Assembly (NCBI GenBank): GCA_949752745.1
Contig: OX457025.1
Span: 50,773,098-50,837,097, forward strand
Length of the DNA: 64,000 bases
DNA from: Protula sp. h YS-2021
Taxonomy: Eukaryota > Annelida > Polychaeta > Sabellida > Serpulidae
Direction of reading: 5' to 3'
Shown here piece by piece: positions 11,161-22,100 of the stretch. Each line of letters opens with the position of its first letter. Position 1 is the first letter of the stretch. The translations under genes were made by a program, and so were the position numbers. The notes under the pieces are model-generated. The model was given only the letters and a program-made list of their open reading frames with translations, ran no database searches and was not told the DNA's origin.

Positions 11161-12420
11161 AATTAACGGTTTCCGGACCATACCCCCCGGCACAATACCC
11201 CCCGGATGATACACCCCAGACCATACCCAGCCCCCCTGGGATCATACCCCCGTGCCAATGCCCCGCCCCTCCAACCAGAACATTTCCAATTTTCAACGTT
11301 ACAACAAAATGAAAAGAAAAAGTATAGCGACATGTTTTATTTACAGCGAGATGTTTTATTTCTCTCCCAACTCTATGTTTAATCTTTAAATCGATATCTC
11401 GAGTCTGTGTCTCATTCACAGTCAAACCTGCAAGTTCATAGTCCAATCTTCCAAAACTGAATATTGTGCGCTACTCCGTTGGGCAGCAGAATTAATTGCA
11501 ATAAACTGGGGCGCGAATTGATTATTGCAATTGTGGAACGTATCCATGAAATTGCATTTGTAACCCTTTTAACTAGAGCATTTTTTATGTGCAATAGCTT
11601 TTATCAATGGATCACATGAGATGAGCTGTAAGCGTTTCGGAACTGCAATTATACCCTTTTCAAACTACAGACTTAAACTACGATTCACAGGATTTTAATG
11701 ATTCTTTATGAATTCCTTTTTGACAGTTTTACGAGAATTTTATCTGATTTTGTACATTTTTTCTGAATATGGTGACGTGCCCGTCGTAACTTAAGTCTCG
11801 GGATGGAAGAACACACGCCAGTTTTACTCGATATATGGGCCCGTTTATAATTATTATCTTTGATGATGCGGCTGTTCCGCTTCTGAGTGACCTTGCACGG
11901 CACATAGTTTGTTTATCTGGGTCATTGGCTCGCTTAATACACAGAGGTGCAATGACCCACTCAGTACACAGGTGTCCAGTTTTAATTATGCTGTGCCAAA
12001 ACAATTTGAAGCACCATTTTAGAGACGAATACTGTGGTACAAGTGAAATACCCGGGGTTGGGTTACTCGCACACATGGCTTAGGCGGGGATGTACAGTGG
12101 GAAAGACACCTCGCCCCGCCACTCCTGAAAAATTTGCAGTCTTTTGGCTTTAATTCGTCGCTGTCCCCATATCTGTTTTCAGACTACCCCCACACCGCGA
12201 TAATCCATTCAGACAACCCCGTCCCTCCCCCTTCCCCCTCCGCCGTTATAATCCATCAAGTAAAAATCAGCCTACTATTATAGACTCTGATATGAAACGT
12301 TTTCAGTGTTCCAGCCCCAGTACACCGTTTGTCATGATTCGGTTCCATTAATTAGATACTTACTAGGGACACGACACCTGAGAGCAGCGTCCCTGTAAGC
12401 TCTTTCTACTTTTGTCACAG
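11161..12420. other. No gene seen; C-rich segment then AT-rich sequence
   Basis: 11170-11275 is a run of short C-rich repeats (ATACCCCCC spaced about 15 bp), similar in style to the ends of the inverted-repeat element at 54098-54685. The remainder has no convincing exon. It is probably intron sequence upstream of the first visible TTLL12 exon, because the splice acceptor sits at 12420. Confidence 0.5.
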
Positions 12421-14633
12421 ATCATCTGCAAGTACATCGACGAACCCGTTCTCTATGACCTAGACAAAGTGGGCAAGGTCAAGTTTGACCTTCGTGTGAT
12501 GGTTATGCTCAAGTCGGTGCAGCCTTTGGAGGCTTATGTTTACAAGTTTATTGCTCCTAGGTTTGCGCTCAAGTAAGTAGCATTGCAACTTGACTTGGTT
12601 GTTGCAGTTTTCAGACAGCATTCACAATTTTGAGCATGTTTCTCTCCCACTTTTGGAGCTATTCGTCAAGTAAATATGCATACAGATAGTTGACTGCAGT
12701 AGGAGGGGGTGGGGGGGGGGGTGAGGGAGTCTAAGGTTTTGCTTTGATCTGTGGTATAGTGAATTGGTGACGTCACAAACTGTTCGTACAGGTGGTTGTG
12801 TGGTGGGTGGGGTTGGGAGGGTTGCATAGTAGGTTTTGCATAATGACCTTTATGATGAGCAGTTTCCCAGAAGCAAGTCAGGTTTCTGAGTGGAAATTTG
12901 TTAAATCCACCACTTTCGCCGGCAGGTCATTTCTGTTCTGGTGCTGGGGTGCTAAGTATGCGCAGTGAGTGTGTTATTGCTGTGCGGCACCAGTAAGGCT
13001 GTCATGTGTGTTGTTACAGAGCGTTTTCATTAGACGAGCTGGATGACGTCACCAAGCACAACAGCACTGTGACGTATCGGGTTCCCAAGGATGCGATCAC
13101 TGTGGTAAGTGACCGCCCTCACTAATAATTAAGTATCTGACATGTAGAAAAACCGTTTGGGCTTAAATAAAATATATTGAAATTTTTAAAATGTACTGAC
13201 ATTAAACAAAAATAATGATAACGCACTGAAATAAAAAATATAAAAAGTTAAACAAAGTTGTGGGTTGCAAACGAATAGAACAAAATAGTAAATGGGGGGA
13301 TGGGTGGGGCTGGGGGAGGGGGGAGGTTGGGCACTGCTTTGCCACTGCTGACCCCTGGGTTGGCAGGATAGTGTTGTTACTTTGTGTCAATAACATTTCT
13401 TTTTTTTGTGCTTTTGGCAGATGCCTTATGAGGAATTTTCGTCGAATTTTGAAAAACAGAACCCGGGAATTTCGTGGCAGACTGTAGAGGTAAACTTAAA
13501 TTAAATGCATTTCCTACGTAAATACTTATTCATTCGTAAGTGTGTTGATTTGCGGCGTAATTTCATTCACTTCCTGTCTGTACATTCTTCTTCCGGCGTT
13601 TACAAAATAGTCGGTGTAAACATGTCAGGATTGCTCTGCCATGTTTTCAGATTTTCTTCCGTGACAAGTGCACGTTCCATTTGTGCGAGTGTCAGTGATA
13701 CAAAACGTGTGAGTGTCAGTGAGAGATTATTGCATGAATCAGTGTCAGTGAGAGATGTGTGAATGTCATTGAGAGGTGGCGCCCTTCCGGGTTTTTTCAG
13801 GAGGACATACACGCGTGCATCAAAGACTGTCTATTGACTGCCACCGCGAACCCCGCGCCGCTTGGCCTTGTGCATAACCCGCAGAGCAGGGCGTGCTACG
13901 GTGTTGACATCATGCTCAAATGGACCAGTCAAAGTGCAGGTACATTTGACCAGTCAGTGTGAAGATCAATGGATTAATCAGCGCGAAAACGAGTTGAATA
14001 ATCAGCGTGCGGGTCAGTGGACCAGTCAAAATGAAGGTCAGTATGCCAAAGAGCGCGCATGTCAGTGGACCAATTAGTGTAAAGGACAGTGGGCCAATAA
14101 GCGTGCAGATTAGTGTACCAATCATCGCACAGCTCAGAGTACCAATCAGTGGTCAGGTAAATGGACAAATGAGCGTGCAGGTCAGTGCACGAATCAGAGC
14201 TGAGGTCAATGCAGCCATAAACATACAGGTCAGTGAGACACCAAAAGTACGGGTCATTTTGATGCTTGCGTCGGAAGTATAGATGCTATTGGGCGGCGGG
14301 AAATAATGCTACTGACGTAGTATTCTCCATTTTACTTTGTTCTCGTTGCTGTTTACTTGGATCAAGTATGCTATTATTTTTATTTTCTCAAAACCGAGCA
14401 CTCGTGACAAATAATAATAATAAAAATAATAATAATAATAAGTGTGCAGCCTACAGACATACCATCTACTTTGTATTGTTTCAGGAGAGAAAAAGGTGCA
14501 GCCTGTGGTGTTGGAGTTTAATTTCAATAGCGACATCTGGCGGTTCCTCGACCACACGCCCTCTTTCTTTTCGCACGTTCTGCACACACTGTTTACGGAA
14601 CATTTTGAGCATGTGCCTGTAAAACGCTTGTGA
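12421..14633 (+). CDS. TTLL12: TTLL12 orthologue, five 3'-terminal exons
   Basis: C-terminal part of a tubulin-tyrosine-ligase-like protein of the TTLL12 type, a mostly cytosolic ATP-grasp-fold protein with weak or unproven ligase activity. The exons are 12421-12572, 13020-13104, 13421-13489, 13801-13939 and 14485-14633 (stop TGA 14631-14633). All four introns are GT-AG and the phases join without frame loss. Motifs seen are KFDLRVMVMLKSV (first exon), AFSLDELDD, NPAPLGL, YGVDIMLKW and, in the last exon, VLEFNFN, which is the ATP-grasp E-x-N metal-binding motif near the C-terminus. The SET-like N-terminal half and earlier exons are not in the window, or lie beyond the repeats to the left. No in-frame stop is seen, so the gene looks intact. 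Bases 12700-12720 and 13290-13330 in introns are G-rich. Assignment to TTLL12 rather than another TTLL rests on remembered family similarity of the C-terminal 190 residues. Confidence 0.9.
13921..14257 (+). repeat. 24-bp minisatellite starting at a TTLL12 exon end
   Basis: About fourteen units of almost exactly 24 bp, consensus near TGGACCAATCAGCGTGCAGG plus TCAG. The first unit (13921-13945) overlaps the last 19 coding bases of the fourth visible TTLL12 exon and its GT donor, so the array appears to have been seeded from the exon-intron junction. Several units keep a donor-like CAGGTCAGT or CAGGTAAA. Confidence 0.9.
14408..14442. repeat. (AAT)n microsatellite in TTLL12 intron
   Basis: Run of AAT/ATA trinucleotides with one interruption, about 40 bp upstream of the last acceptor. 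Confidence 0.85.
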
Positions 14634-15157
14634 TTCGAATAGTTCTCTTTGTGATGCCACAGCGTTGTTGTATAAAGCAGTTGACCTCTGAGGGTGGGAG
14701 AGGGAGTAGTGGGGTGAGGGAGGGTGGATCATTTCTATAGTTTATAAACCCAAGCGACGGGATATAAAAAGTAGTTCCGCTCTCTCAATAAGAGTACTTT
14801 TTTCGTGGAATCCCCAGTGGTTGGCGAAACACACAGTTACAATGTACAACAGACCACACCGACGAAAAGGTTACACAACAGCGGACGTCACAGTTTACAT
14901 GGCGTCACAAAGCATAGTGACGTCATAAAGTTGTATCTAAATTATTGTTTGAAAAATACCCTTGAGCTTAGAATTAAATTTTTATTCATCTCAATCTGAA
15001 TGCCTCGATTGCCGAGAAACAAAGAGATTCGTTTTTGTGCGAGTCTTCGTTGGGAGCATTGTGGAGCGGTGTTCCTACCATCCAGGATATTCGCTTCGTG
15101 TAGCTGCCATATTGCCTTCTTGTCCTTGTTTCATGTGCGATAATACGTATAACTGAC

Positions 15158-15163
15158 AATAAA
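15158..15163 (+). other. Candidate polyadenylation signal for TTLL12
   Basis: Canonical AATAAA about 525 bp after the TGA stop. The intervening 14634-15157 has no other gene and would be the 3' untranslated region. Confidence 0.55.
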
Positions 15164-15460
15164 ATGCCTGAAATTTTACCAAACCTCTTATTATAACGTG
15201 TTGGTGTTTTACCTGCCCCGGGGGGGGGGGGGGGGGGTGGGTTTAGTCCCATCACATTTGGGTGTCGTCTAGAGCTTTTGATCTTATCTTTGTTAAATTT
15301 AAAAAAAATAATAAAAACAACTCAATCTGCCTCATCAGTTCCCGAGTGAAAGAGATCGAGCTGCCCGGTGTAAAGAAAGTGGCCGGGAAGGCAGAAAAGT
15401 GCCGGTATGATATGAAATCTTCACCCCATTAACTACTCACCGCCCTATGAAGATTACATA

Positions 15461-16510
15461 TGTAATTATGTCTCCCCGACCAAGGGGACACATAGTGTTT
15501 GTGCGTTCGGAACGTCGGATCGACTTCAAACTGAATCGATTCATTAGTCCCCCGCCGGGGGACTATAGTTTTCGGGTTTGTCTGTCCGTCCGTCTGTCGA
15601 CACTTTTTTGTTAACACACTCAAGCCTACAATTTTCCACCGATTGTTAAGATATTGTATATATGGGTAGTACTGGAACGAACAAGGATCGGTATTGTAAA
15701 TGAGCCATGTCGGCCCAAGAACATTGGCCCAGCTGAACTTCACAAATTTTTCCAATCCTTACTCAATCGAATGAGTTTCTTAACACACTCAAGCCTACAT
15801 TTTTCCACCGATTGTTAAGATATTGTATATATGGATAGTACTGGAACGAGTAAGGATCGGTATTGTAAACGAGCCATGTCGGCCCAAGGACATTGGCCCA
15901 GCTGAACTTCACAAATTTTCCCAATCCTTACTCAGTCGAATGAGTTTCTTAACACACTCAAGCCTTCATTTCTGGTTCGATTGTTGAAATCTTTTAGATA
16001 TAGGAAGTACTAGAACCAACAAAGGTCGGTATTGTAAATGAGCCCTGTCGGCCCAAGGACATTGGCCCAGCTGAACTTCAGAAATTTTCACAACCTTACA
16101 TGCTGGAATGAGTTTGTTAACACACTAAAGCCTACAATTCCAGATCGATTGTTGAAATCTTTTAGATATAGGAAGTATTGGAACCAACAAAGGTCGGTAT
16201 TGTAAATGAGCCCTGTCGGCCCTAGGACATTGGCCCAGCTGAACTTCAGAAATTTTCACAACCCTTACATACTGGAATGAGTTTGCTAACACACTCAAGC
16301 CTACATTTTTGGAAACAATTGGCAAAATGTTATACACATAGGTAGTATGGGTGGTAACAAGAATTGGTATTGTAAATGAGCCATGTTGGCCCAAGGACAT
16401 TGGCCCAGCTTGAATTTTAAAATTCACGAATATGATACGAAGGGTTGTAGTCCAACCTAACAAAATCTAATACTGGGATTGTACGGCGGGGGACATAGTC
16501 AGTTTCACTG
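15461..16510. mobile_element. Helitron-like repeat with internal ~166-bp tandem units
   Basis: A head at 15461-15490 (TGTCTCCCC...GGGGACACATAG) is followed by a second, nested head at about 15547 (TCCCCCGCCGGGGGACTATA then GTCCGTCCGTCTGTC). From about 15607 to 16440 there are five diverged ~166-bp units with GTTAACACACTCAAGCCTAC, GGTATTGTAAATGAGCC and GGACATTGGCCCAGCTGAA. The right end (about 16483-16510) has GGCGGGGGACATAG and the small hairpin GTCAG...CTGAC. No protein domain seen. The class is inferred from the ends. Confidence 0.6.
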
Positions 16511-17568
16511 ACCTACTTGTTCCTTGGTTAGGTCGGACGATTGTGTCAACTTTTGACGCATGTGATTAGGGCAGGCGTATGACGTCATTACATAAAAATC
16601 TGGTGTGCGAAATTTCTCAGCCGCTGAACATCGGAGAAACTTGGTGGAATGGCTATTTGGTAGGTCCGAAAGATGCTTGAAATTTTTTTTCGCGAGTACA
16701 GCGAACAGATGCGGTGTATGACGTCATCACGCAAAATATGAATATATCTTGTGTGCAAAATATTTCGGTGAGGGAAAGTCCTATAAACTTCATATTTTAT
16801 ATGGGTATTCCTTGGTTCAGTCAGACAACTGTAACAACTTTTGTGGTGAAATTAAGAAAAGCATCATTACGTAAAAAACGTTTTTGGTTAAACATTATTA
16901 AATTCATAGAAAATAAAGAAAGGTGCATAACGTCAACACCCTCCCCCTTCCCCCCCCCCCCCCCCCACCCCCGCCTCCCAATTTTTGGCTTCTTAGTTAA
17001 CTAAGCGTAGTTGTTTACGCTGGGAATTTCAGCGTTTTCCTGAAGACTCCTGAGTGTTCCTGCATTGTTTAGGATGCTTCAAAACAATGGCCGCATTACT
17101 GTCGGTCCATTTCTATTTGTTATTGCCTGAAATTGAGCTTTTTGTGAGTTTCTCATCCATGGCTATTACGTAACATCCATTCAGTCAGGATTCAGTGTCA
17201 GTTGTGGCGTATGATGAAGTCGTTATCCAGAAGGTCATGGCATGTTATTGTCGTATTCATAGGACTCAGTAGGTCTAGCTATTGATTTCTTTTCGCCGCA
17301 TACAAGGTAGTATATCATGGCTATAACTACACTCAGGGTACAGACCGTTACCGTTACCTTGGGTAAAAGGGTTAGAGTTGCGTTTACAGTCGTACCTGTA
17401 TTAAACAGCTGGGGGTGGGGATGGGGGATGATGGTTAGGAAAAAAAATGCAGACCACCTTCAAGACCCGGATAAAAAGATGTAAAGTAAGACCCTTTTGT
17501 CGTGACTCTCTTCCGATTCGGGTAAAAAGACGTGCGGTAAAACCGGCCTATAATGGCCTAAGGCCCGT
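16511..17568. other. No gene seen
   Basis: Contains two diverged copies of a ~150-bp segment (about 16555-16705 and 16710-16840: TATGACGTCAT, then GTGTGCRAAATTTCTC), a poly-C tract at 16940-16967 and otherwise unassigned sequence. No splice-supported exon recognised. Confidence 0.5.
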
Positions 17569-18083
17569 TGGTCGGATATTCGCAGAGAGAAAAAGCCCCA
17601 CTGATGAGCACACGTTTATTCGTTAATTCTCTCAGCGCAACTCAACTAAACTCAACTCGACTCAACGTGGAAAACTACAACATATTATAAAAAATCCATA
17701 CAATTTTGAAAACTACGAACACGTTTAGATCACGCTTTATAAACCGTCTATACCCTTTACGCTTTCGTTAAAGCCACTAAAAACTTTGCAAAACCGCGAT
17801 GTTAAAACACCGACATTTACCTTTATTTAAAGGCAAAAGAAGCCTTAAATTCTTTCGACGGGCTTGCGATTAAGGATCTAATAAAATAACGTGTTTTTTG
17901 GCCCTTATTTATCCTTAAAACTTAAATATATATCCGACATTTTTAGATCACATTTCACACACATGTCGACACTTCAACGTCCATCTGTATACTGAACTGT
18001 TTTAGTAAGAGGCGTGATAAACATTCAGAAATACGTAAAACTATGTCACCGCAAATAATCCCGCGTTTGCGACGTCCGTCACA
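17569..18083 (-). repeat. Candidate 3' LTR of the BEL/Pao element
   Basis: On the - strand it starts TGTGACGGACG directly after a purine-rich tract (AATTTTTGGGGAGCCA) and ends CCGACCA, giving TG...CA ends and about 515 bp. The promoter-like and polyadenylation-like AATAAACG lies near its end. There is no second copy for confirmation, so the borders are inferred from the tract and the TG/CA ends. Confidence 0.6.
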
Positions 18084-18268
18084 TGGCTCCCCAAAAATTT
18101 AAAGGATTGCCTTAAATTTTTTAACTTAACTTTAACTAATTAATAGTTCAGTTTCAAAGACGTTTACCGACATATTAGCCTTACAGTTAGAGCAGGATCG
18201 CATTCAGTAACAAATCCTGTGCGTATAATGTATGGTTATACGATGTAACTAATAATATGTGTCACAGT

Positions 18269-18890
18269 TCAGTCGAAAATGCACAGATACAGGTATTTCA
18301 CTTCGTAACATAAACCCTGTGTACACTGCACAATTAGTCGTATCGATGCGGAATGACGGATCGGTTCGGGAATAAAAACGGCGTTTTGCGACTGGCGCAA
18401 GGCAATAAATACAGTTCGCTCAACCGAGTCCAAGGAAGAATTCATAACACACATTTTCATGGGCTGTTCGGTGGAGGAATCCCTCGGGTTTTCCGTTGCG
18501 GATTCGTCCAGCAATATAGATTTGTGCACCGGTCCTTCTAACACGGATTGTGGCTCTGTTCTTACTCCATGATAATTCATGTGTTGGTCTGCCACTCGTA
18601 CTTTAACCTTTCGCACCTTTCCATCAACGGAGGAATATGTGTCCTCAATGATCGCAATTGGCCATGTATTGCGTGGCAGTTCATCTTCCTTGAGTAAAAC
18701 AATGTCGCCTGTTGACATGTTGCGTTGTGGGTGCGTCCATTCTGACCTTTCTGTAACTCGGACAGGTATTTTGCTTTCCACTTTGTCCAGAAAATGTTAA
18801 CTACATACTGCACCCTCCTCCACCTTCTTGTCGCGTATAGTTCTTCTTTGACGGTAAAAGTTCCAGATGGAGGGAACACGACTTTGGTCT
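18269..18890 (-). pseudogene. BEL/Pao integrase C-terminal (DUF5641-like) domain
   Basis: Longest frame is 18269-18781 on the - strand. It shows GDIVLLKEDELPRNTWPIA and VDGKVRKVKVRVA, the SH3-like DUF5641 domain that ends BEL/Pao polyproteins. The upstream residues WTKWKAKYLSELQ are in another frame (18577-18894), so at least one frameshift separates them. The frame ends close to the polypurine tract, as expected. Confidence 0.88.
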
Positions 18891-18899
18891 TCATTGTTA

Positions 18900-19610
18900 G
18901 AAGTTGGTTCGGTTATAAAATGTCGGAGAATGGATCATGTAAGTGATCTAATGTGAGTGGGCGACAGTTCACGATTGCCATAACTTCGTAGAAAACCGTC
19001 CTGGGGCAGTCGTCATCCAGTTGTCCAACATCGGTTGAAGAGCACTTCTTACTGTGCTGATTTGGCGCTCCCAAACCCAACCCATGTGCGATGCACGTGG
19101 GGGATTCATCTTGGAAGTCAAAATAGTCACAATTCGCGTTCAGTAGAAAGTCTCGCACTTTGCTATGATCCATGTTGGGTATCTCCTTCTAAAGGGTGTT
19201 TTTTTTTTGCACGTACGAAATTGGTTCCCCTGTCACTGCGAAGATGCCGTTTTTCCCCGAATCGCTATGAAACGACGAAGGGCGTTAATGAAAGCGTCTG
19301 TGTTCAGCGATTCCGCTACTTCAAGGTGAATTGCCCTTGACGCCATGCAAGCAAACAGGGCGCCGTACCGTGGAACCTCGCTTCGTCTCAATTTAATTGG
19401 AACGGTCCGAAGTAATCCACGCCGCTGTATGTAAATGGGGGCTCATCTTGCATTGTCAGTGGTGCCATCTGTTGATACTGTAAGCGGCTGCGATATTTTC
19501 GGCATATGAGACGTCTATGTATTATCCTTGAGACGACAACTTTGCATCCGATGATCCAGTAACCACATTCACGAATTGCATTCATTGTTGATCGTCTTCC
19601 TTGATGTCCT
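18900..19610 (-). pseudogene. BEL/Pao integrase zinc-binding and DDE core
   Basis: The zinc-binding region with NAIRECGYWI, then SGVDYFGPF (first catalytic Asp), SRAIHLEVAESL, a LRSDRGTNFV block (second catalytic Asp) that lies in a shifted frame, and WVWERQI (catalytic Glu region), also shifted. The product would insert element cDNA into host DNA. Several frameshifts and stops break it, so it should be non-functional. Confidence 0.87.
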
Positions 19611-19761
19611 TAACTGTTGATGTATCTCGCTACCAGTGTGGTTATATGACTGTTCCTGGGAAGAATAACTGGGTGCTTCATTTCTTGAGTGAGTTACGAT
19701 TTATTTAGTCTTCCACCGACTCTCAGTACACCGAAGTCGTCAACAAAAGGATCCAGTTTAT

Positions 19762-20510
19762 TCAGTAAACTTCCTTTCCTGAAAACCTTGCTTTTGTTTC
19801 GAAAGCGTTTTTCTGTACTGACTTGATTATTTGCCTCTCAGCGTCACGGAGCAGTTGTACATCAATACCAGGATTTGGCTTGTGCGCTATGCTGGTAGCA
19901 GTTCGATAGTGCAAGAGCTTCTTGTACAACAGGCAATACGCCACGGCTTTCCGTAGAGTCTGCCACGATGAGAATCTTGCCCAGCGTTCTTACATTGCCG
20001 TATTCTGTGTATCCGTCACAGCAGCTAACTTGTGTATCCGTTTGAGGTTGGGATCTGTTGGTGAAACATGAGCATTTACGATAGAAGCGGTGACTTCATG
20101 TTTCCAAAGAAACTCCGGTCCGTTTAGCCATCTGCTGGTCTTAATCAGTGCACTGGCTTTCATTCCTCGAGATACACAATTGTTTTGGTTCGGTGGTGTC
20201 TCTGATATGTTGAATGCGTTTAGCAACAAACAAAAGAAACCTCTTGGCGTTGCTGCTGACATAACCCAGGACAACGGTGCTGTCTGTCCAGAAAAATTCT
20301 TTGTCGATTTTGATTCCCAGTTCTTTGTTTAGGAAGTTGCTTGCTTTGACAGATAAAACCGTGGCACACAGTTCAAGTCTTTGAATAGTCTGTTGTTTTA
20401 CAGGCGTAACTCTTGCCTTGACTAAGACAAGAGAACAATGCACTGTGCTGTTGGAGTCGACCATTCGAATATAGGTGCATTGCCCGTATCCATCGTAAAT
20501 GCTCATGCAG
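19762..20510 (-). pseudogene. BEL/Pao RNase H / linker region
   Basis: Frames 20141-20506 and neighbours show TIQRLELCATVLSVK and FFWTDSTVVLGYV, the RNase H-like part of Pao polyproteins (WTDS is the conserved Asp motif). The following part up to 19762 with MAYCLLYKKLL matches the region before the integrase zinc finger. Interrupted by frameshifts. Confidence 0.82.
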
Positions 20511-20829
20511 TTCTACAACCTTCACTTCGCTGAAGTTATCTGGTTTGTAGCAACGTCGTATTTTCAGTGTTTCAATTTGAAGAAGTTCGTTTTTCCAAGC
20601 TTCCCATCCGTCTACAATTTCTTGCAAAAGTGATGAGTCCCAGTTAAGACCTTGTTTACAGTTGGCTTGTAGAATAACTCATCCTTGAAGAATGACGGGA
20701 GCTAAGAAACCGATCGGATCGTAAACTGAACAGACGACAGAAATTCCCCTTCGTGTAGGTGGGTGATTCTGGAATACGATCCTGAACTGAAACACATCAC
20801 TGGCAATTCACCACTCGATAACATCGTAG

Positions 20830-21760
20830 CCTTTTAGGAGGTTCAGGCGTTGCAGTCCCGATCAACCTCTGGAATGCTTCTATGACCACCTCGGAGTTGG
20901 AAACGAACTTGTGCAAACGAATTCCACTTTTCGCATAAAGACCTTGATTGTTTCATGCCAACTCGATTGCTTTATCGGCCGTCTCTACCGACACCAGGCC
21001 ATCGTCCACGTAGACATTGTCTCTGATAAAATCTGCGGCTGCGCTTCCAAGCTCTTCTCCAAAATCTGTTGCCATCTTCAAGCCGACACACTTTGAACTG
21101 ATAAAACATTTGTTCCAATTCACACGTAAGTGCGATCATCCCCCCTCCGAAAACGGCAAAGAATTCCAAGCAGTCCATTTATTTGATAAGGGCCTTGTAA
21201 AAGCATGTCGTTGAGGCTCACCCCACCATACTGCACACTCGCATCGAAAAATACCCGTACCTTCTTTTTAGGGTGGTATACACCGTGGTGGGGCAAATGC
21301 CACATTTTCTCCGGTGGGGAGGTTTCAAGTCCTTGTTAATTACGTCGTTCATGAATTTGACATGGTCGGCGCGGTATATGTTGTCCTTGAGTAATTTCCT
21401 TTTCAAGCTTTTGAGTCGCTTCTCAGCCAAAGCTCGGTTGTTTGGAAATACTGGGTCTTTGTCGCGGAATGGCAGAGGCATCTCCAAGTGTCCGTTTGGA
21501 GTCCTTGTTATGCGGTCGTTTGGAATGTTCAGAAACCTCTGGTCTTCCAACGAGCGTTTGCTGTCTCCAAGGTCACTTGTCAATAAATTCAGTGTCCGTC
21601 AAATTGCTCACGTCGATTGGGTTAATAAATTCCTTTACTTTCGCCACCTTTATTGAGAATGCCACAGAATGCTGGTCCGTACTGATCGGAGCATGCACTT
21701 CCTTAGTTACAGTTCTGTGGGTGGTATTCTCGTTCCCAGTAGAATGATCGAGGATGCCAA
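20830..21760 (-). pseudogene. BEL/Pao reverse transcriptase, internally deleted
   Basis: In order on the - strand: [49 protein letters not shown], a segment with YQFKV, then NVYVDDGLVSVETADKAIE with the catalytic YVDD at 21001-21012. The stretch that should connect the fingers/palm block ending near NRFW with the YVDD block is missing (roughly 50-60 residues by family comparison). Several frames are used. It should not be active. Confidence 0.88.
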
Positions 21761-21785
21761 CGACCCCCCATCCTAGGTCAGTGCG

Positions 21786-22100
21786 TCAGTATGCCTGATC
21801 GCCCGGAGCTGGAATAACCTCTCTGGGCGTCAGAGCACGGGGCCTGTCATAACCCAGAAGCAGCCCAATTTCGCAGTTTGATTCAGGCATTAAGTCACCA
21901 GCTGCGGGGTTGGAATTCCGGTTTGCTGGCCTCACATCCTTTGTAAAGGCACTATGTATCGGAATCAACATCGAGCTGTTGAACCTTCTAACGCATAAAC
22001 GGCTCATTTTGCTGCATGGTGGCACTTGATTTTCCGAAGACAACGTTGACAGCACAAGCTGTGTCTCAGGGCCGTCAACGTTCCTTGCCCTTCGCACTTT
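21786..22100 (-). pseudogene. BEL/Pao aspartic protease remnant
   Basis: Frame 21786-22097 on the - strand ends with CEIGLLLGYDRPRALTPREV, the conserved flap-distal part of the Pao retropepsin (the LLIG-D block). The upstream D-T/S-G-like part is not readable in the same frame. Confidence 0.72.

Noticed and set aside
11729..12083. Overlapping open frames on both strands upstream of TTLL12
   Set aside because: No domain recognised and the frames oppose each other; no splice signals link them to the TTLL12 exons.
14501..14630. Minus-strand open frames over the last TTLL12 exon
   Set aside because: They lie antisense to a spliced, family-matching exon and show no similarity of their own.
15220..15240. 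Regulatory G-quadruplex downstream of TTLL12
   Set aside because: A long G run is present, but such homopolymers occur at several places in the window (8973, 12705, 15222) and nothing ties this one to regulation.
17569..18083. Paired LTRs for the BEL/Pao element
   Set aside because: I searched by eye for a second copy near 24330-25300 and found none, so only one LTR is listed.
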